A stretch of 64,000 nt of DNA, from assembly GCA_963669155.1 (NCBI GenBank), contig OZ022593.1:14968758-15032757 (forward strand). The letters are read 5' to 3'. Positions 41,699 through 53,554 of the stretch are shown in pieces. The position numbers and the translations under genes are program-made. This DNA comes from Arbacia lixula. Taxonomy: Eukaryota > Echinodermata > Echinoidea > Arbacioida > Arbaciidae. A model generated the notes under the pieces. It did no database searches. It saw only the letters and a program-made list of their open reading frames with translations, and was not told where the DNA came from. How positions within the stretch are numbered: the stretch's first letter is position 1; each line of letters begins with the position of its first letter.

Positions 41699-42642
41699 CT
41701 GCACCAGTATGTTGTAAACAATATCCGAGATGAGACAATCTTCAATATACCATCCCTCAACAACATCAATCAATCAACAGATTTGCTCGTTCAATAGTGT
41801 CTTGTAATAGTTTATAGTGTCAGGCATTTGCAATGAATCACCACCACACTGATCACTATGGTTCACCAACCAGGGCCCTGCTGCATAAAACTTACCATTG
41901 ATGGTAACTTTGCTTTCAATGGCAACTTCTATGGAACCCTTGAATTTGATTGGATCTAGTTCAATGTTACCAGAGCTACCAACATTGAGATTCAACAATC
42001 AGGAAGATTTTGAGAAATTTCATCAGAAATCAGGGAGATATCAAATGCATAAACCTAATGACAATGATTTTCCAATAAACAGGGAGATTAGTTGATGAGA
42101 TGAAATCCAACGCAGTATTATTTGTCTACTTTCAAGGAGTCTCCTGTGCTCATGCTCATTGTGAATTATAATTTGTCACTCTCTGGAAAATTATCCATAT
42201 ACTACAGTATGTGTGACTACATTTAATTGAAAGAATTTAAGGGGCTTAATGACATTGACAATGCGACCAAGGGCCCCCACAAATGACAAAAGAGCTCCTG
42301 TGATTTTTTTTTTAATGATTTGTTACATTATTGCACTTAAGTCTGATTGGTGGTTTTGAAATGCGGGTAACAAACATGATGTAACAAATTACAAAATATT
42401 CCATTGCATTTTTCAAACAAAAAAACATGATTTTTGGAAACACACAACACATAATTTATCTCATGTTAGCAGTAATTCGCATCAAAATCTTTATAACATT
42501 TAGTAATGACCATACTTTCAACATATCACAACATTTATCGGGGGGGGGGGGATGTGCTCAAAAAGTACATCTTGTAGTACTATACTACACTGCTACACTA
42601 GTCCTTCTACAAGATGGACATTGTTTTGTCAACATTCTGGAA
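41699..42642. repeat. Unassigned sequence with a diverged CCATTGATGG-family copy
   Basis: AACTTACCATTGATGGTAAC near 41,888 matches the end of the CCATGG palindromes at 42,643 and 43,440, so an older copy probably spans about 41,870-41,990. A poly(G) run lies at 42,540-42,550. No gene was seen. Confidence 0.45.
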
Positions 42643-42740
42643 TATACACTTACTTTAATGGTAACTACCATGGCAATGAGAGCTTTAATGAGAGGTCATT
42701 GGCTGTTGCCATGGTAGTTACCATTGATGGTAAGTTACAA
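42643..42740. mobile_element. Short CCATGG palindrome, copy 1
   Basis: TTTAATGGTAACTACCATGG is matched in inverted orientation by CCATGGTAGTTACCATTGAT, around a centre containing GAGAGCTTTAATGAGAGGTC. It is about 100 bp and non-coding, and is best read as a short MITE. Confidence 0.65.
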
Positions 42741-43192
42741 TAATATCAACATTCTGGAATAAAGACTTACTTGTATGGCACCATAAAAGACAGTAAGAAA
42801 ATTTTATTATTCATTGCAACATGAAATCGACACTTGCACCAGTACAATATCTTCATTCAAGGAAGTACATTTAATTTCCCATTTATTCTGATTGCTTGAT
42901 ATAAAAGAAAATATCAAAAAAATCAAGTAGAAAAATACATACATCAGCCCTTCATTCATACACCAAGTAACTTCCAGTGAAAAATTTCATATCAGAAATA
43001 TACTTGCATATCACCTTATTACTTACACATACAATCTGCAATTTTCACAACCACACAAAAGAATAATCAGTTTCAATAAAAAATTTTTTGATGTGTCCAT
43101 AGGTTTAATTTGTCTTACAGTTTGATTTTGTCATAACCCTGATTTCACAAGTAATCATTTCATGTTATTTCCATTCAGAGCCATGTTGTACA
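42741..43192. other. Nothing recognised
   Basis: AT-rich, no supported feature. Confidence 0.35.
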
Positions 43193-43434
43193 TACACTCC
43201 AGCTCAAAGGAATTGGCAAAGGGAAAGGGAAGGGGAAGAAAGGGAAAGAGATGCACTTTTAAACCATGGTATATTTTGTCCAGTTCAGCATGAAACATGA
43301 TGCGTTTTAGGCTAGAACATCGTGTTTAATGCAGAACTGGACAAAATATACCGCGGTTTAAAATTACGGCTCCTTCCTTTTCTCCCCTTTCCATTTCCCT
43401 TTCCCTGTGCCAATTCCTTCCGAGTGGGAGTGTA
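43193..43434. mobile_element. Purine-arm palindromic MITE, copy 4 of 4
   Basis: TACACTCCAGCTCAAAGGAA opens and TTCCTTCCGAGTGGGAGTGT closes the element, with (AAAGGG)n/(CCCTTT)n layers and the TTTTGTCCAGTTCAGCAT core. It stops a few bases before the second CCATGG palindrome, suggesting insertion next to or into that element. Confidence 0.82.
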
Positions 43435-43439
43435 GGTTT

Positions 43440-43545
43440 TAGTTCATTGTACCTTGCCATCAATGGTAACTACCATGGCAAAGGGTGCTTTAATAAGAGC
43501 TCATTGGTTGTTGCCATGGTAGTTACCATTGATGGTGAGTTACAA
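43440..43545. mobile_element. Short CCATGG palindrome, copy 2
   Basis: GCCATCAATGGTAACTACCA and TGGTAGTTACCATTGATGGT are inverted copies around CAAAGGGTGCTTTAATAAGA. It is closely related to the copy at 42,643. Confidence 0.68.
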
Positions 43546-44040
43546 TTGAAAACCTTCATGCAACATGGCCCAGGCGGATGCACAGGAGCTCAACACATTC
43601 CAAATGGGGTCAAAAGCAATGAAAGTTAATGGGACTCTCATGAGACTATCACGAGAGGCATTACTATCATAACCTTTCAATGGGAAATCAAGATCATGAT
43701 TATGATTATGATTTCACTTGTCTCAATTAAAATCAAATGATACAAATTCAAATCTAAATTGTTTCAATTGGAATTTTGGCCTGGGCAGGTAAGGTGCAGT
43801 GACACATTTTTGGATAGCCACCTTAATTTTGTTTTTTCTGTCGATGTGCTATTTGCAATCCCAAAGTTTAGATTGACTCACAGCTTTTTTAGGACTCGGG
43901 ATGTGAATAGATTTTTATTTGGTGTAATTTTGCTTTTGTCATTGATTGTTATTGCTACATTTCATATCAGACATTGGTCTGTTTTCCAGTAGGTTTTTGC
44001 TTTCGCTGTAACTTGTGCTGGGTGTGTAGATTAGATCACA

Positions 44041-44361
44041 ATGGGAAAGGCTCCCTTGGAAAGCTCCGAGGCACCAATGATAGCCATGGGTCTAATTAAG
44101 TTGCCACAATTTTGGTCTCGGATCCACAAATTTGGTTTGGTCCGGTTGAGGCACAATGTGCATTGTTTCGGAGCGAAGAAGTTCGTTTACGCGCTGGCAG
44201 CTTTTTATGGATTTTTGCAGCCAGAGGTGGCAATAAAGGTCAGCAATTTGCTGTTAAATCCTCCTGCCGTAGACCCGAGGGACGTTTTTAAGTTAGAATT
44301 GGTCAGGCCCACTTGGGAGGTGCCCCAAGGCCCTGAACGATGGCCAATTTTTTGTGTTTAA
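44041..44361 (+). pseudogene. Fossil gag fragment of an LTR retroelement
   Basis: The translation has the layout of the N-terminal part of Ty3/Gypsy-type gag proteins: IKLPQFW near the start, KKFVYALAAFYGFLQPE in the middle and NLLLNPPAVDP towards the end. These match the family pattern LPpFW...KFxyvvxxL...PP. No LTRs, protease or polymerase lie beside it, so it is an isolated old fragment. Family-level assignment only. Confidence 0.55.
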
Positions 44362-45240
44362 AATGTCAGGGGGGGGGGGGAGGTTGTGTGATCGTAGACT
44401 GACAAAATAAGTCGTTCAAAAACTTTTCCGCGATCTGTGGGCTAAGACATCACAAGTTTTCTGCTTTCTCCTTTCCCCTTAATTTTGTGTATTTTTATGG
44501 GGGTGGGGGTGGGAGAGCGGTTGAGAGATAGATGAGGAGGAGACATCAGCACGACTTTCCATACACACAGAGTACTCACATCATTATTCATTATTATGTC
44601 ACAATTCACACTTCTTTCTATCTCTCCCTGCCTCTCTTTCACCATTTTCTCGCTTCAGATCTCTTGATCTGGAAATGTTTGCTTTTCAAAGATGCTTAAG
44701 GTTTGTAAAACTTCAGCTTGCGACACAGACACAGCACACCCAGAAAAAGGGAAAAACACTTAAACTTGGAGCTTCAATTACTGCTGCAATCAATTTGACT
44801 TTTAAAGCAGGACGTCCCTGGGTACTTGACTCTCCATGTGAACTTCAATTTTAGAGATCAAGAAGAAAAGGTAAGAACCTCTTTTCCAATAATCCGTATT
44901 CAACAAAAATTGAGGGAAAGGGGAGAAACACAGTCGTGAAAAAAAGAGGAATAAGAGAGTGTGAAATTGTTGAGAAGAATTTACCATTCAGTATGTGCAT
45001 GATTGTTTTTTACAATCTGGCGAGTAGTGTAAACGGTATGCCTGGCAATTTTCGCCATACTTAATAAAGTGTGCTGGTGGGAAAGACTAAAAAGCAGGCG
45101 TACACTCAGTGCGCGAGTAGTGTTTGTCATGCAAGCATGATGAAAAGCATCGAGAGAGACTGTATCAAGCACAGCTAGCTTGCGCCACAGCGCCAGGCTG
45201 CTAGACTCTAATATCAGTCGCTTTCATGGTATTTATGGAT
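44362..45240. other. Nothing recognised
   Basis: A poly(G) run lies at about 44,369-44,380. No gene could be supported. Confidence 0.35.
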
Positions 45241-45249
45241 CTAGCGCTA

Positions 45250-45313
45250 GCGGTGGTGGTGGTGGTGGCGGTGGTGGTGGCGGTGGTGGTGGGGGGGGGG
45301 GGGGGGGGGGGGG
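45250..45313. repeat. GGT/GGC triplet tract running into poly(G)
   Basis: About a dozen GGT/GGC triplets merge into roughly 23 consecutive Gs. It yields spurious poly-Gly and poly-Pro ORFs and can form G-quadruplexes. The length is likely uncertain in assembly. Confidence 0.9.
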
Positions 45314-45477
45314 CTGGATACCCCGGTCCTCCCACTTTTTCTTGGAGGGGAGAGGTATGGTTTCCACAAATATAACCAAATTTAAGTAAACAGTGAGTAA
45401 AAACTTTGAATATCTGTCATGAACAGCCATCATATTTTAGAATTTACCTTCCTTTTTTTTTCAGTATTCTCTTTCAG

Positions 45478-46464
45478 AAATGGCAACAAGAAATGGAACA
45501 GGACGTAGGTAGAGGGCTGAGCCATGGTCCCAGGGCACATCTGGCAAGCAGAACAAGGCCCTCTGCCCAGCGATTAGTCGTGTTCTAAAAATTAGCATGC
45601 ATCTTGAATTGTAAAATATTTTACGATGAAAAATTATAGTGAGGGTGTGGATGTTGTGTGCCAAAAAACAGGAAAAAAAAACATGTTTTACTTTCAATTC
45701 TTTATGTAAATGTACATTGACCTCCAAGTCAATTTAAGGGATTTCCCATGGTTGTCAATCTTATCTCCATAAAGATATTGAATAAACCAATTTGTAAGAG
45801 TACAATTGAACCCACCTTAAATTCTACTTTTATTCTGGAAAAGGGGGGAGGGTTAATTGCTGAAAAAAAAACCCTTCCAGATACTGAAGTTGAACAAAAT
45901 ATATACACTAATGTAATAACTGAATATAATTTTATTTGTTTCTGATTTAGTGATGCATTGGGATCTTCTGAATGTCTGCTTTTTCCAGTTTGCCCATTTT
46001 TCCTATCTTTTGTATCTTTCTATAAATACAAAAAGGATGAAATTGATTTTGATGTAACTTTGAAATAAATGTTATAAACAATTATTCAATGCACTCAGCG
46101 CATTCTATTGCTTTTCTTTTTACAAGGAGGGGGGGGGGGGGGACTGGAGATGAAGAGATTTCTTGCTGAAGTGTCGTTAATACTTTTTACTGTTTAGACC
46201 TGCTGCATCTTCGGCAACTCCCAACAGCGGGGGTTTGTGCAGGAGGCTGTCCCCCTGCCAAACCCCCCACGATGGCAGTTCATCGTCAACTCCACCCCAG
46301 GAGGCACCTCTTCACACATCGAAGCAGAAATGTGTAGCTTCATCTTCCCTTGCCGCCCTGAGCTCATCATCGTTGAAGCAAGGGCAAATGACCTAGGCCG
46401 TCCAGTCGAGGAAGCTCAGAAGTACTTCCGCCACCTCCTCGACACAGCTAAGAAAATCTCTGAG
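45478..46464 (+). pseudogene. SGNH/GDSL hydrolase-like gene, unit A exons 1-2
   Basis: Exon 1 starts at 45,480 with MATRNGTGRR and then meets a TAG where unit B has Gln. Its donor is lost compared with unit B. Exon 2 (46,198-46,464) is open for 89 codons: CIFGNSQQRGFVQEAVPLPN corresponds to SGNH block I (unit B has SDSQLRGF, so the ancestor was probably GDSQLRGF). IIVEARANDLGRPVEEAQ corresponds to block III with its N-D. SGNH enzymes are Ser esterases/lipases, and here the serine block is retained only in part. The donor of exon 2 is GAG|GTGTTT. Decayed. Confidence 0.55.
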
Positions 46465-47003
46465 GTGTTTTATTTTATTTTATTCATTCTTTGTAAAAAC
46501 AAACAAACAAACAAGATACAACATATTTTATTCAGTCTGAAAACATACATACAAACAATATCAAACAAACAAACAAGACAGGTACAGTGGTACCTGTGGT
46601 GCCATCAAGTTGGCGAAGAGACTCCAGAGTTTTTTTCTATTAGGTGAGTAATTTTTGTTTATTGTCCTCCCCCTTTTCCACTCTAAAATGTAACCACCTC
46701 AAATAAAGAATAACACTCGGTCAACTCAGTATTCAGAAAAAAAATCAACTTGTTTGGAATATTAGGCAAAGTATTTTCTATGGAATATAATTGATTGGAC
46801 AGATGGGCCACCACAAGAAAGACACCCAGTGTGTGTTGTAAAATCTAAAGAAGCTCCACGGTTTCTTCACCATGTGAACATCCCACCTCTGGGGACCACA
46901 AAGGAACCTCAGGAGATGGAAGAACAGAACAGGAGGAGACGTTAGTGATGACCTGTCTGTCCTGTCTTGCTTTGAGGTGCAGTTTGAGCAGTATTAAGGG
47001 CAG

Positions 47004-47541
47004 ACTTTCAAGTGGCTGGTGGAGAATGCCCTGGGATACTGCGCCTATATCATCTGCCAGCTGGACAAGGAGACCGAGAGCTCTTCCAGTCTCTCGGTCA
47101 ACAAGTCCGGCCTGAAGAGGTATCTGAGGAGCTTCTTTCAAGGACGTGAAGCTGTAGAGATGAAGCATAAGGAGCTTCAAGAGAGGACACGGCGGACAGC
47201 AGGCGTCACCTTCAGTCCACCAAGGAGAACTGAGGTATATTTCTTCCCATGTTAACAAACTACTAATGAGTACAAATGTTCGTACAAACCCTCATCACAG
47301 GAGATCCAAAGTTGAAGAACGGACAACAGTAGAAGATGGGGGTTTCGGTGCCCAGACCCAACCTTACAACGACCGAACCCTTACAATAAACAGAAGGGAG
47401 TGACTCTCCAATCAAAATGTAGTCATCAACAACATATTTGTCAGATTGTAAAAATATTGACCAACTTGTGTATTTTACTTTTTTCATAATCTCTATTTTC
47501 TTCTACAGCACCAACTCAAAGACTGGGATCAGCAACTTTAA
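47004..47541 (+). CDS. Unidentified exon pair, unit A
   Basis: Exon 47,004-47,234 (acceptor AAGGGCAG, donor GAG|GTATAT) joins in phase to 47,509-47,541 (acceptor TCTACAG), which ends DWDQQL then stop. It gives about 87 codons, beginning TFKWLVENALGYCAYIICQL, with SVNKSGLKRYLR and a basic stretch. Unit B encodes the same pair with mostly conservative differences and no stop, which argues that it was translated until recently. I do not recognise the domain. Confidence 0.45.
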
Positions 47542-47689
47542 CTTCTCCAAGAGATACGAGATATTTCATTCAGTCTGAAAACATACATACATACATACAT
47601 CACTACTGGTCTGAAATGGTCATTCTCATCTGATTTGTGAAAAATCTAAGAAAATCTCTGACATATTTTATTTCATTTTATTTCTTCTT

Positions 47690-48760
47690 TGTAGATTTTA
47701 GATAATCACAACGAGCATCGATCTTTGGGGGAGACAGCCCCACTTGTTCAGCCAGAAGTGCTGTTACATTGAATATGGATCTACAGCTGGTAGAAATCAA
47801 CCCACAGACCCTTATCAAATGAAAATTCCCCTTTTCCAGAATTTGAAATATCCAAATTGCCACGAGAAGGCTTTGACAAAATTATTTTGTACATTTATTT
47901 TTTTTCATTCTTTTATTACCATGGAGTTTATTGGCCTAAAATGCCTTTTACATCAAACCAACTGGGAGCTACTGGCATTGGTCTTAACTTTACACAACCA
48001 TTTTCCCTCTTCCTTTGAAGAGTTTGCAGGTCAAAGCAACATCTTGGGCTACAACAGAATGGAGGCTTTGCCTGAGAACCTCCTAAAGTTCAGAGAGGAT
48101 GGCAGCGTTACCAGCAGGAAGCTAGCCAAGAGATAGTCAAACTGTGGAGTAGACTTGACACCTATGACAGGACCATCAAATGCCTGCCTCATCACCGGGA
48201 AAAGCTGACAAAAGGAAGGTTCAAATCAACCGAATCATCAGTCATACAAGGCGTACAAAGCGTTATGTATCCACATCTAGTTGCAAGAAAATCTGGAGTT
48301 TTCATTTTTTGTTTGGCAGTACTTAAATAATCAATGGGTTATTCTAAATGTTAATATTTCATTTATTCTACAATTTCTTCAAGAAGTACCTTTTTCAATT
48401 TTCAGATTTACTTAATTTATGTTTCTTTATTCGTTCATCTTCCGACAATTATTTTCTTCTTCTGAAGATGTTTCCTAGGCAGCAATGTCCTGCCTCTTGG
48501 CCAGACGCAAACAGAATCATGAAATGCATCATCAGAAAGCTCGGCACCACATTCCTGACACAAGAGATAGCAGGGAAGAATGTCTTTGAGATGTCTAGCT
48601 CTCATTATACAAGCCTCAGAGAACATCCGAAGCAAGATCATCGCATCTGCTCATGTTACAGCAAATACGCATCTACAGCTGGTAGAGATCAACCCACGGA
48701 CCTTTATTGCGTAATTTCCCCTTTTTCCAGAAGTACCGGTATCCGCCCCTAGCTCAGCTT
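47690..48760 (+). other. Unidentified block with a repeated HLQLVEIN tail, unit A
   Basis: Contains a segment found in all three units (SKQHLGLQQNGGF to YDRTIKCLPHHREKLTKGRF in one frame; interrupted by a stop in A) and two occurrences of a tail exon (47,775 and 48,669) encoding HLQLVEIN followed by R/P-RT and a stop shortly after. The coding frame is uncertain and the family unknown. Confidence 0.35.
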
Positions 48761-48777
48761 TTATCGCTGACATTACG

Positions 48778-50168
48778 ATGGAAGGGTTGAATTTCCAAAT
48801 CCAGACGATCAGACGACTGAGAAGAAATTGAGAGGCTGCTCGGCGAAGTTTATTTTTTTATTACATTTTGCGCAGGAATAAGCAGCTGCTGCTTATGATA
48901 GCTCTCGTTGCCACTTCTGAGTTTATTTTTGAAATGTTGATTTAATCACATGTATTGTACATTGTTTTTCCACAATTTGTGTAGTTAATATCTAAAGTAA
49001 GAGTCACGTTTTATTTTACTTTTGGACAGGATGACCCAAGATACTTTCAATTATATTTTGAGAGATATCCGCCCAAGAATTGCCAAGATGGATACAACAT
49101 TCTGGAAGGCAATACCTCCTGATCAGCGACTGGCCATCACTCTCTGGAGGCTTGCAACAAACATTGAATACCGCACTCTGGCCGGGCTATTCGGCGTTGG
49201 AAAATCAACGGTCAGGTTTATCGTCATCGACACAGTGCAGGCAATCGTTAAGGCATTTCAGGAGCAAATGATCAAAATCCCTTCCGGCCAAAGACTGCAG
49301 GTACAGTTGTAATACAAGTGTCATCCAGTGATAAAAGATAATGAATTGATTTGAGCAATTACCATGCATTTCACCCGTGCCGTTTTTTTTTTCACAATTA
49401 TGCTACTCAGCTAGAGCTGATGGCAAAACTAGCTCTAAATAATTAACTTGGGGATTGGATGAGAGGACATGTTGTTAATTTCCCTTTGTCTTTTCCCAAC
49501 CTTGGCAGCCCAAGCTCATACACATGAAATTATTCTCATGAATGTAATACTGAATTTATACTGTGCAGAATGAAATGGATAAATAAATATGTAACATTAC
49601 ATTTTATATTTTTATCCAACATCTACTGTATCTACAGGAATGTCTCGACAGGTTCAGTGCGCGGTTCCCTCAGGCTGCCTGTGCCATTAACGGGAGCCAC
49701 ATCCCCATCAAGGCCCCGCGAAACAACGCTAAGGACTATTTCAACAGGAAAGGATATTATTCCATCTTGTTGCAAGGAGTCATGGACAGTTTTGGCCAGT
49801 TTATAGACGTTAATGTTGGCTGGCCTGGTAGTGTACATGATGCACATATGTTTTGTAATTCGACAATTTTCCAACGTTTGGAGGACAACACTTTGTTTCC
49901 TGCGCAAACAATGCGCATTGGACAATGTGACGTCCCTATTTTAATCCTAGGTGATCCTGCGTACTCTCTTCTCCCCAATGTAATGAAGCCCTTCAGTGAT
50001 AACGGCAGACTGATGCCTCAGCAGGTTGTCTTCAACAACAGGTTGAACAGTTGTCGAATTGTTGTTGAGCATGCGTTTGGACGCCTTAAGGGACGTTGGC
50101 GCATCTTGTCCAAGACATGTGACCATGACTTGGGCAACATGATGCCCAACATTATCATGACATGCTCG
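48778..50168 (+). pseudogene. PIF/Harbinger transposase (HARBI1-type DDE), unit A
   Basis: The N-terminal exon starts MEGLNFQIQTIRRLRRN, then a TGA where unit B has Arg. Exon 49,030-49,300 (acceptor TTGGACAG, donor CTGCAG|GTACAG) encodes the helical region with DTFNYILRDIRP and LAITLWRLATNIEYRTLAGL. Exon 49,638-50,168 encodes the DDE core. The first Asp is replaced (CAINGSHIPI, Asn), the second is present (GWPGSVHDAHMF) and the Glu is present (VVEHAFGRLKGRW). The frame breaks off at the conserved IIMTCSV, where a MITE is inserted. The family excises and inserts at TWA sites. Confidence 0.88.
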
Positions 50169-50169
50169 G

Positions 50170-50659
50170 TGCGTCTTCATTAGCCCGATCAGACGAAATA
50201 GCGAGCTATTTTGCTGATCCGGGGAACTAGCCTGAAGTTGCAATCGCGTCTTCATTAGCTCGAAACTTGTAAGCTAATACGTAAGCTCCAAACTCGGGAT
50301 GCATGAATTATCCCAATGTTCACACATGCGCAGTGGGTTGCGACCACGTGGCTTCGGATGTGAGCTTGCATTCACGCACACATAAAAACCTAATGTAAAC
50401 AACGCCTTGTGCGCGCTGATGCGTGCCGGGGTCGGAAAATTTTTGGGCTAAGAGACGCTCCGAGCTAGCTCGAGCTATTTCGCGAACTAGCTCGAGCTAG
50501 CTCCATCTAGCCCAAGATTTCTTGGGAAATTTTCTCGACCAAATAGCTAGCTATTTTGCCTGATCTGGCTAATGAAGACGCAAATAGCTAGCTATTTCGT
50601 GATCTGGCTAGCTAATCCGATCAGAACAAGCTCGCTATTTTGCCCACAATGAAGACGCC
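50170..50659. mobile_element. MITE inserted in the unit A transposase
   Basis: The left end GCGTCTTCATT and the right end AATGAAGACGC are inverted copies, followed on both sides by related AAATAGCGAGCT/AGCTCGCTATTTTG sequence. The body is full of AGCTAGCT and GAGCTAGCTC words that fold back repeatedly. It interrupts the last conserved motif of the transposase, so it is younger than unit A. Confidence 0.75.
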
Positions 50660-51174
50660 CCTCAAGAGTGCTGGTGACAGCTACCACTGCAAGATCAAGA
50701 GCCCCAGCAACTGTGTCAAGGGCTCCAGATGCCCCACCAGCATCCACACCTTCTGTCTGAGTTGGCTCAGGATTTTGCAAATCACAAGTCCAAGATTCAA
50801 TGACTTGTACTGGAAATATTTAGAAAAATCATACATAAGGTGGCTTGAAAAAGTCTGGTTACTATGGAAAAGCAAATAATTGATATTTCATTTCATAGGA
50901 GTTATTTAATCAAACATCAATTAAAAGACATATTCTTTTCATGTCAAATTGCAAGAATAAGTCGGACAGGACACTGCCAGACAGAGAAGGGCCTCACGAT
51001 GCACAACCTCTAGCAACTGACCAGACTGGTTGCGCATTTAACCGGAATCACCAGGAGACTTACAAAAGGAGCTAAGTTTTCTGTTTTTGTTGTTGGCATT
51101 AATTCACTGACATAATCATTCATTAGGAGGGATCCTGTTTTTTAAGATTATCCTTTTGATTTTGATTTTGATTT
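50660..51174. other. Spacer between units A and B, nothing recognised
   Basis: An open stretch at 50,640-50,879 on the plus strand matches no family I know, and the Harbinger frame does not resume here. Confidence 0.35.
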
Positions 51175-51231
51175 TGAACAGTCATCATATTTTAGAATTT
51201 ACCTGTCTTTTTTTTCATTGTTCTCTTTCAG

Positions 51232-52202
51232 AAATGGCAACAAGAAATGGAACAGGACGTAGGCAGAGGGCCGAGCCATGGTCCCGGGGCACATCTGACA
51301 AGCAGAACAAGGCCCTCTGCCCAGCGATTAGTCGTGTTTTGAAAGTGAGCATGCATCTTGACTTGTAAAATATTTTACCATTAAAAATTATAGTGAGGGT
51401 GTGGATGTTGTGTGCCAAAAAACAGGAAGAAAACATGTTTTACTCTCAATTCTTTATGTAAATGTACATTGACCTCCCAGTCCATTTAAGGGATTTCCCA
51501 TGGTTGTCAATCTTATCTCCATAAAGATATTGAAGAAACCAATTTGTAAGAATAGAATTGCCCTATATTCTACTTTTATTCTGGAAAGGGGGGGGGGGGG
51601 GGTTAATTGCTGAAAAAAACCTTCCAGATACTGAAGTTGAACAAAATATATACACTCATGTAATAAATGAATATAATTTTATTTGTTTCTTATTTAATGA
51701 TGCATTGGGATCTTCTGAACGTCTGCCTTTTCCAGTTTGCCCATTTATCCTATCTTTTGTATCTTTCTATAAATACGAAAAAGATGAAATTTATTTTGAT
51801 GTAACTTTGAAATGAATGGTATAAACAATCATTCAATGCACTCAGCGCATTCTATTGCTTTTCTTTTTACAAGGAGGGGGGACTGGAGATGAAGAGATTT
51901 CTTGCAGAAGTGTCGTTAATACTTTTTACTGTTTAGACCTGCTGCATCTTCAGCGACTCCCAACTGCGGGGGTTTGTGCAGGAGGCTGTCCCCCTGCCAA
52001 ACCCCCCACGATGGCAATTCATCGTCGACTCCACCCCAGGGGGCACCTCTTCGCACATCGAAGCAGAAATGTGTAGCTTCATCTCCCCTTGCCAACCTGA
52101 GCTCATCATCGTAGAAGCGGGGCGAATGACCTACGCCGTCCAGTCGGGGAAGCTCAGAAGGACTTCCGCCACCTCCTCGACACAGCTAAGAAAATCTCTG
52201 AG
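51232..52202 (+). pseudogene. SGNH/GDSL hydrolase-like gene, unit B exons 1-2
   Basis: Exon 1 (51,232-51,344) is intact: MATRNGTGRRQRAEPWSRGT through ISRVLK, acceptor CTCTTTCAG, donor AAA|GTGAGC, 37 codons. Exon 2 (51,937-52,202) starts TCCIFSDSQLRGFVQEAVPL, block I of the SGNH fold with the Ser in SDSQLR, and ends at GAG|GTGTTT. It is one base shorter than in unit A, so the block III region is out of frame. The third SGNH exon is seen only in unit C. Confidence 0.55.
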
Positions 52203-52646
52203 GTGTTTTATTTTATTTCATTTATTCTTTATAAAAACAAACAAACAAGCAAGATACAAGTTACAAGATATTGTATTCAGTCTGAAAACATACATACATA
52301 CATCACTACTGGTCTCAAATCTTCATCAATTTGTTTTTCTCATTATCATCATCCGTTTTTTTTTTTTATATTTTGGCTTATTGTTTATTTCATATCACCC
52401 ACAAAATCTTTTTATTTGAAGATCCATTCTTGTTTTTGCTTTTCCGCATGTGCATGAGGCAGGACAGGTACAGTGGTACCTGTGGTGCCGACAAGTTGTC
52501 GAAGAGACTCCAGATTTTTTTTTTTTATTAGGTGAGTAATTTTTGTTTATCGTCCTTCCCCTTTTCCACTCTAAAATATAGACGTTAGTGATGACCTGTC
52601 TGTGCTGTCGTGCTTTGAGGTGCAGTTTGGGCAGTTTTAAGGGCAG

Positions 52647-52877
52647 ACCTTTAAGCGGCTGGTGGAGAATGCCCTGAGATACTGCGCCTATATCGTCTGT
52701 CAGCTGGACAAGGAGACCGTGAGCTCTTCCAGTCTCTCGGTCAACAAGTCCGGACTGAAGAAGAACCTGAGGAGATTCTACCAAGGAAGAGAAGCTGTGG
52801 AGATGAAGCGTAAAAAGCAGCAACAGAGGAAACGGCAGACAGGTGGTGTCACCTTCATTCCACCAAGGAGAACTAAG
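52647..52877 (+). CDS. Unidentified exon, unit B (first of pair)
   Basis: 231 bp, acceptor AAGGGCAG, donor AAG|GTATAT. Encodes TFKRLVENALRYCAYIVCQL, then LSVNKSGLKKNLRRFYQGRE and a KRKKQQQRKRQ basic stretch. It is the counterpart of 47,004-47,234 and fully open. The next exon is 58,809-58,841, beyond the LTR insertion. Domain not recognised. Confidence 0.45.
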
Positions 52878-53076
52878 GTATATTTCTTCCCATGTTAACA
52901 AACTACTAATGAGAACAAATCTTTGTATCAACCCTCATCACAGGAGATCCAAAGCTGAACAACGGAAAACACTAGAAGATGAGGGTTTCGGTGCCCAGAC
53001 CTAGCATGACAACAACCGAACCCTTACAATAAACAGAAGGGAGGGAGTGACTCTCCAATCAAAATGTAGTCATCAA

Positions 53077-53309
53077 TGTAGTAGTAAGTGACCCCACCCC
53101 TCCACAAGCCCCGCCGATAGAGGGCAGCAGGGCTACCTATATAAGCCCTGCGCCGGGGAGAGATCGTCAGACCGTTCCAGATACTGATCGATGAGACTTG
53201 AGCTTCAACACTTGAGTTACAACCACAGAAAGGGGTAAGTAAACCTTCCTGTATTTCTGTATTTGGGTCTGACGGTCCAACTAAGCGTTTCAGTGTACGA
53301 ACCGCTTCA
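53077..53309 (+). repeat. 5' LTR
   Basis: Starts TGTAGTAGTAAG and ends CGCTTCA (TG...CA ends). A TATA-like CTATATAAG lies near 53,138-53,146, so the core promoter is visible. Confidence 0.95.
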
Positions 53310-53554
53310 TTGGCGCCGCGAGCAGTAGCTGTTCGCTGCTTTTGCGGCCTTTTATTTGTTCCATTTGTGGTAAGATTTTGCAGGTTCGCCGTGAGCGCCG
53401 ATCTTCCGAAACGGAGCGCAAACTAAGCGAACTGGAGCGAAAGACTGGGGAGCGCTTAGACCAATTAGAGCGCGATATGAAAAAAGTTCTGGAGCTGCTA
53501 CAGCCCAAGTGCGAAGCTTCCAGGGAACGGCCAAAGTCTCCTGGAGGTGATAGA

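Larger units (their letters stand above)
45420..50169 (+). mobile_element. Harbinger/SGNH composite unit A
   Basis: Collinear with unit B from GAACAGYCATCATATTTTAG (45,421 and 51,176) onward. The order is a first exon, an SGNH-like exon, two unidentified exons, a block with an unknown ORF, and a Harbinger transposase of at least three exons, all on the plus strand. It is cut at its 3' end by a MITE at 50,170. TIRs and TWA target duplications were not identified, so whether all exons belong to one transposon, or a host gene was carried along by segmental duplication, is open. Confidence 0.6.

Noticed and set aside
45180-45433. Poly-Gly and poly-Pro ORFs on opposite strands
   Set aside because: Produced by the GGT/poly(G) tract only.
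50640-50879. Continuation of the Harbinger transposase after the MITE
   Set aside because: The expected LHN motif and downstream family sequence are absent in all three frames.
52395-52931. Minus-strand ORF of 178 codons in unit B
   Set aside because: Overlaps the plus-strand exon 52,647-52,877, which has splice sites and is conserved with unit A; the minus frame has no such support.
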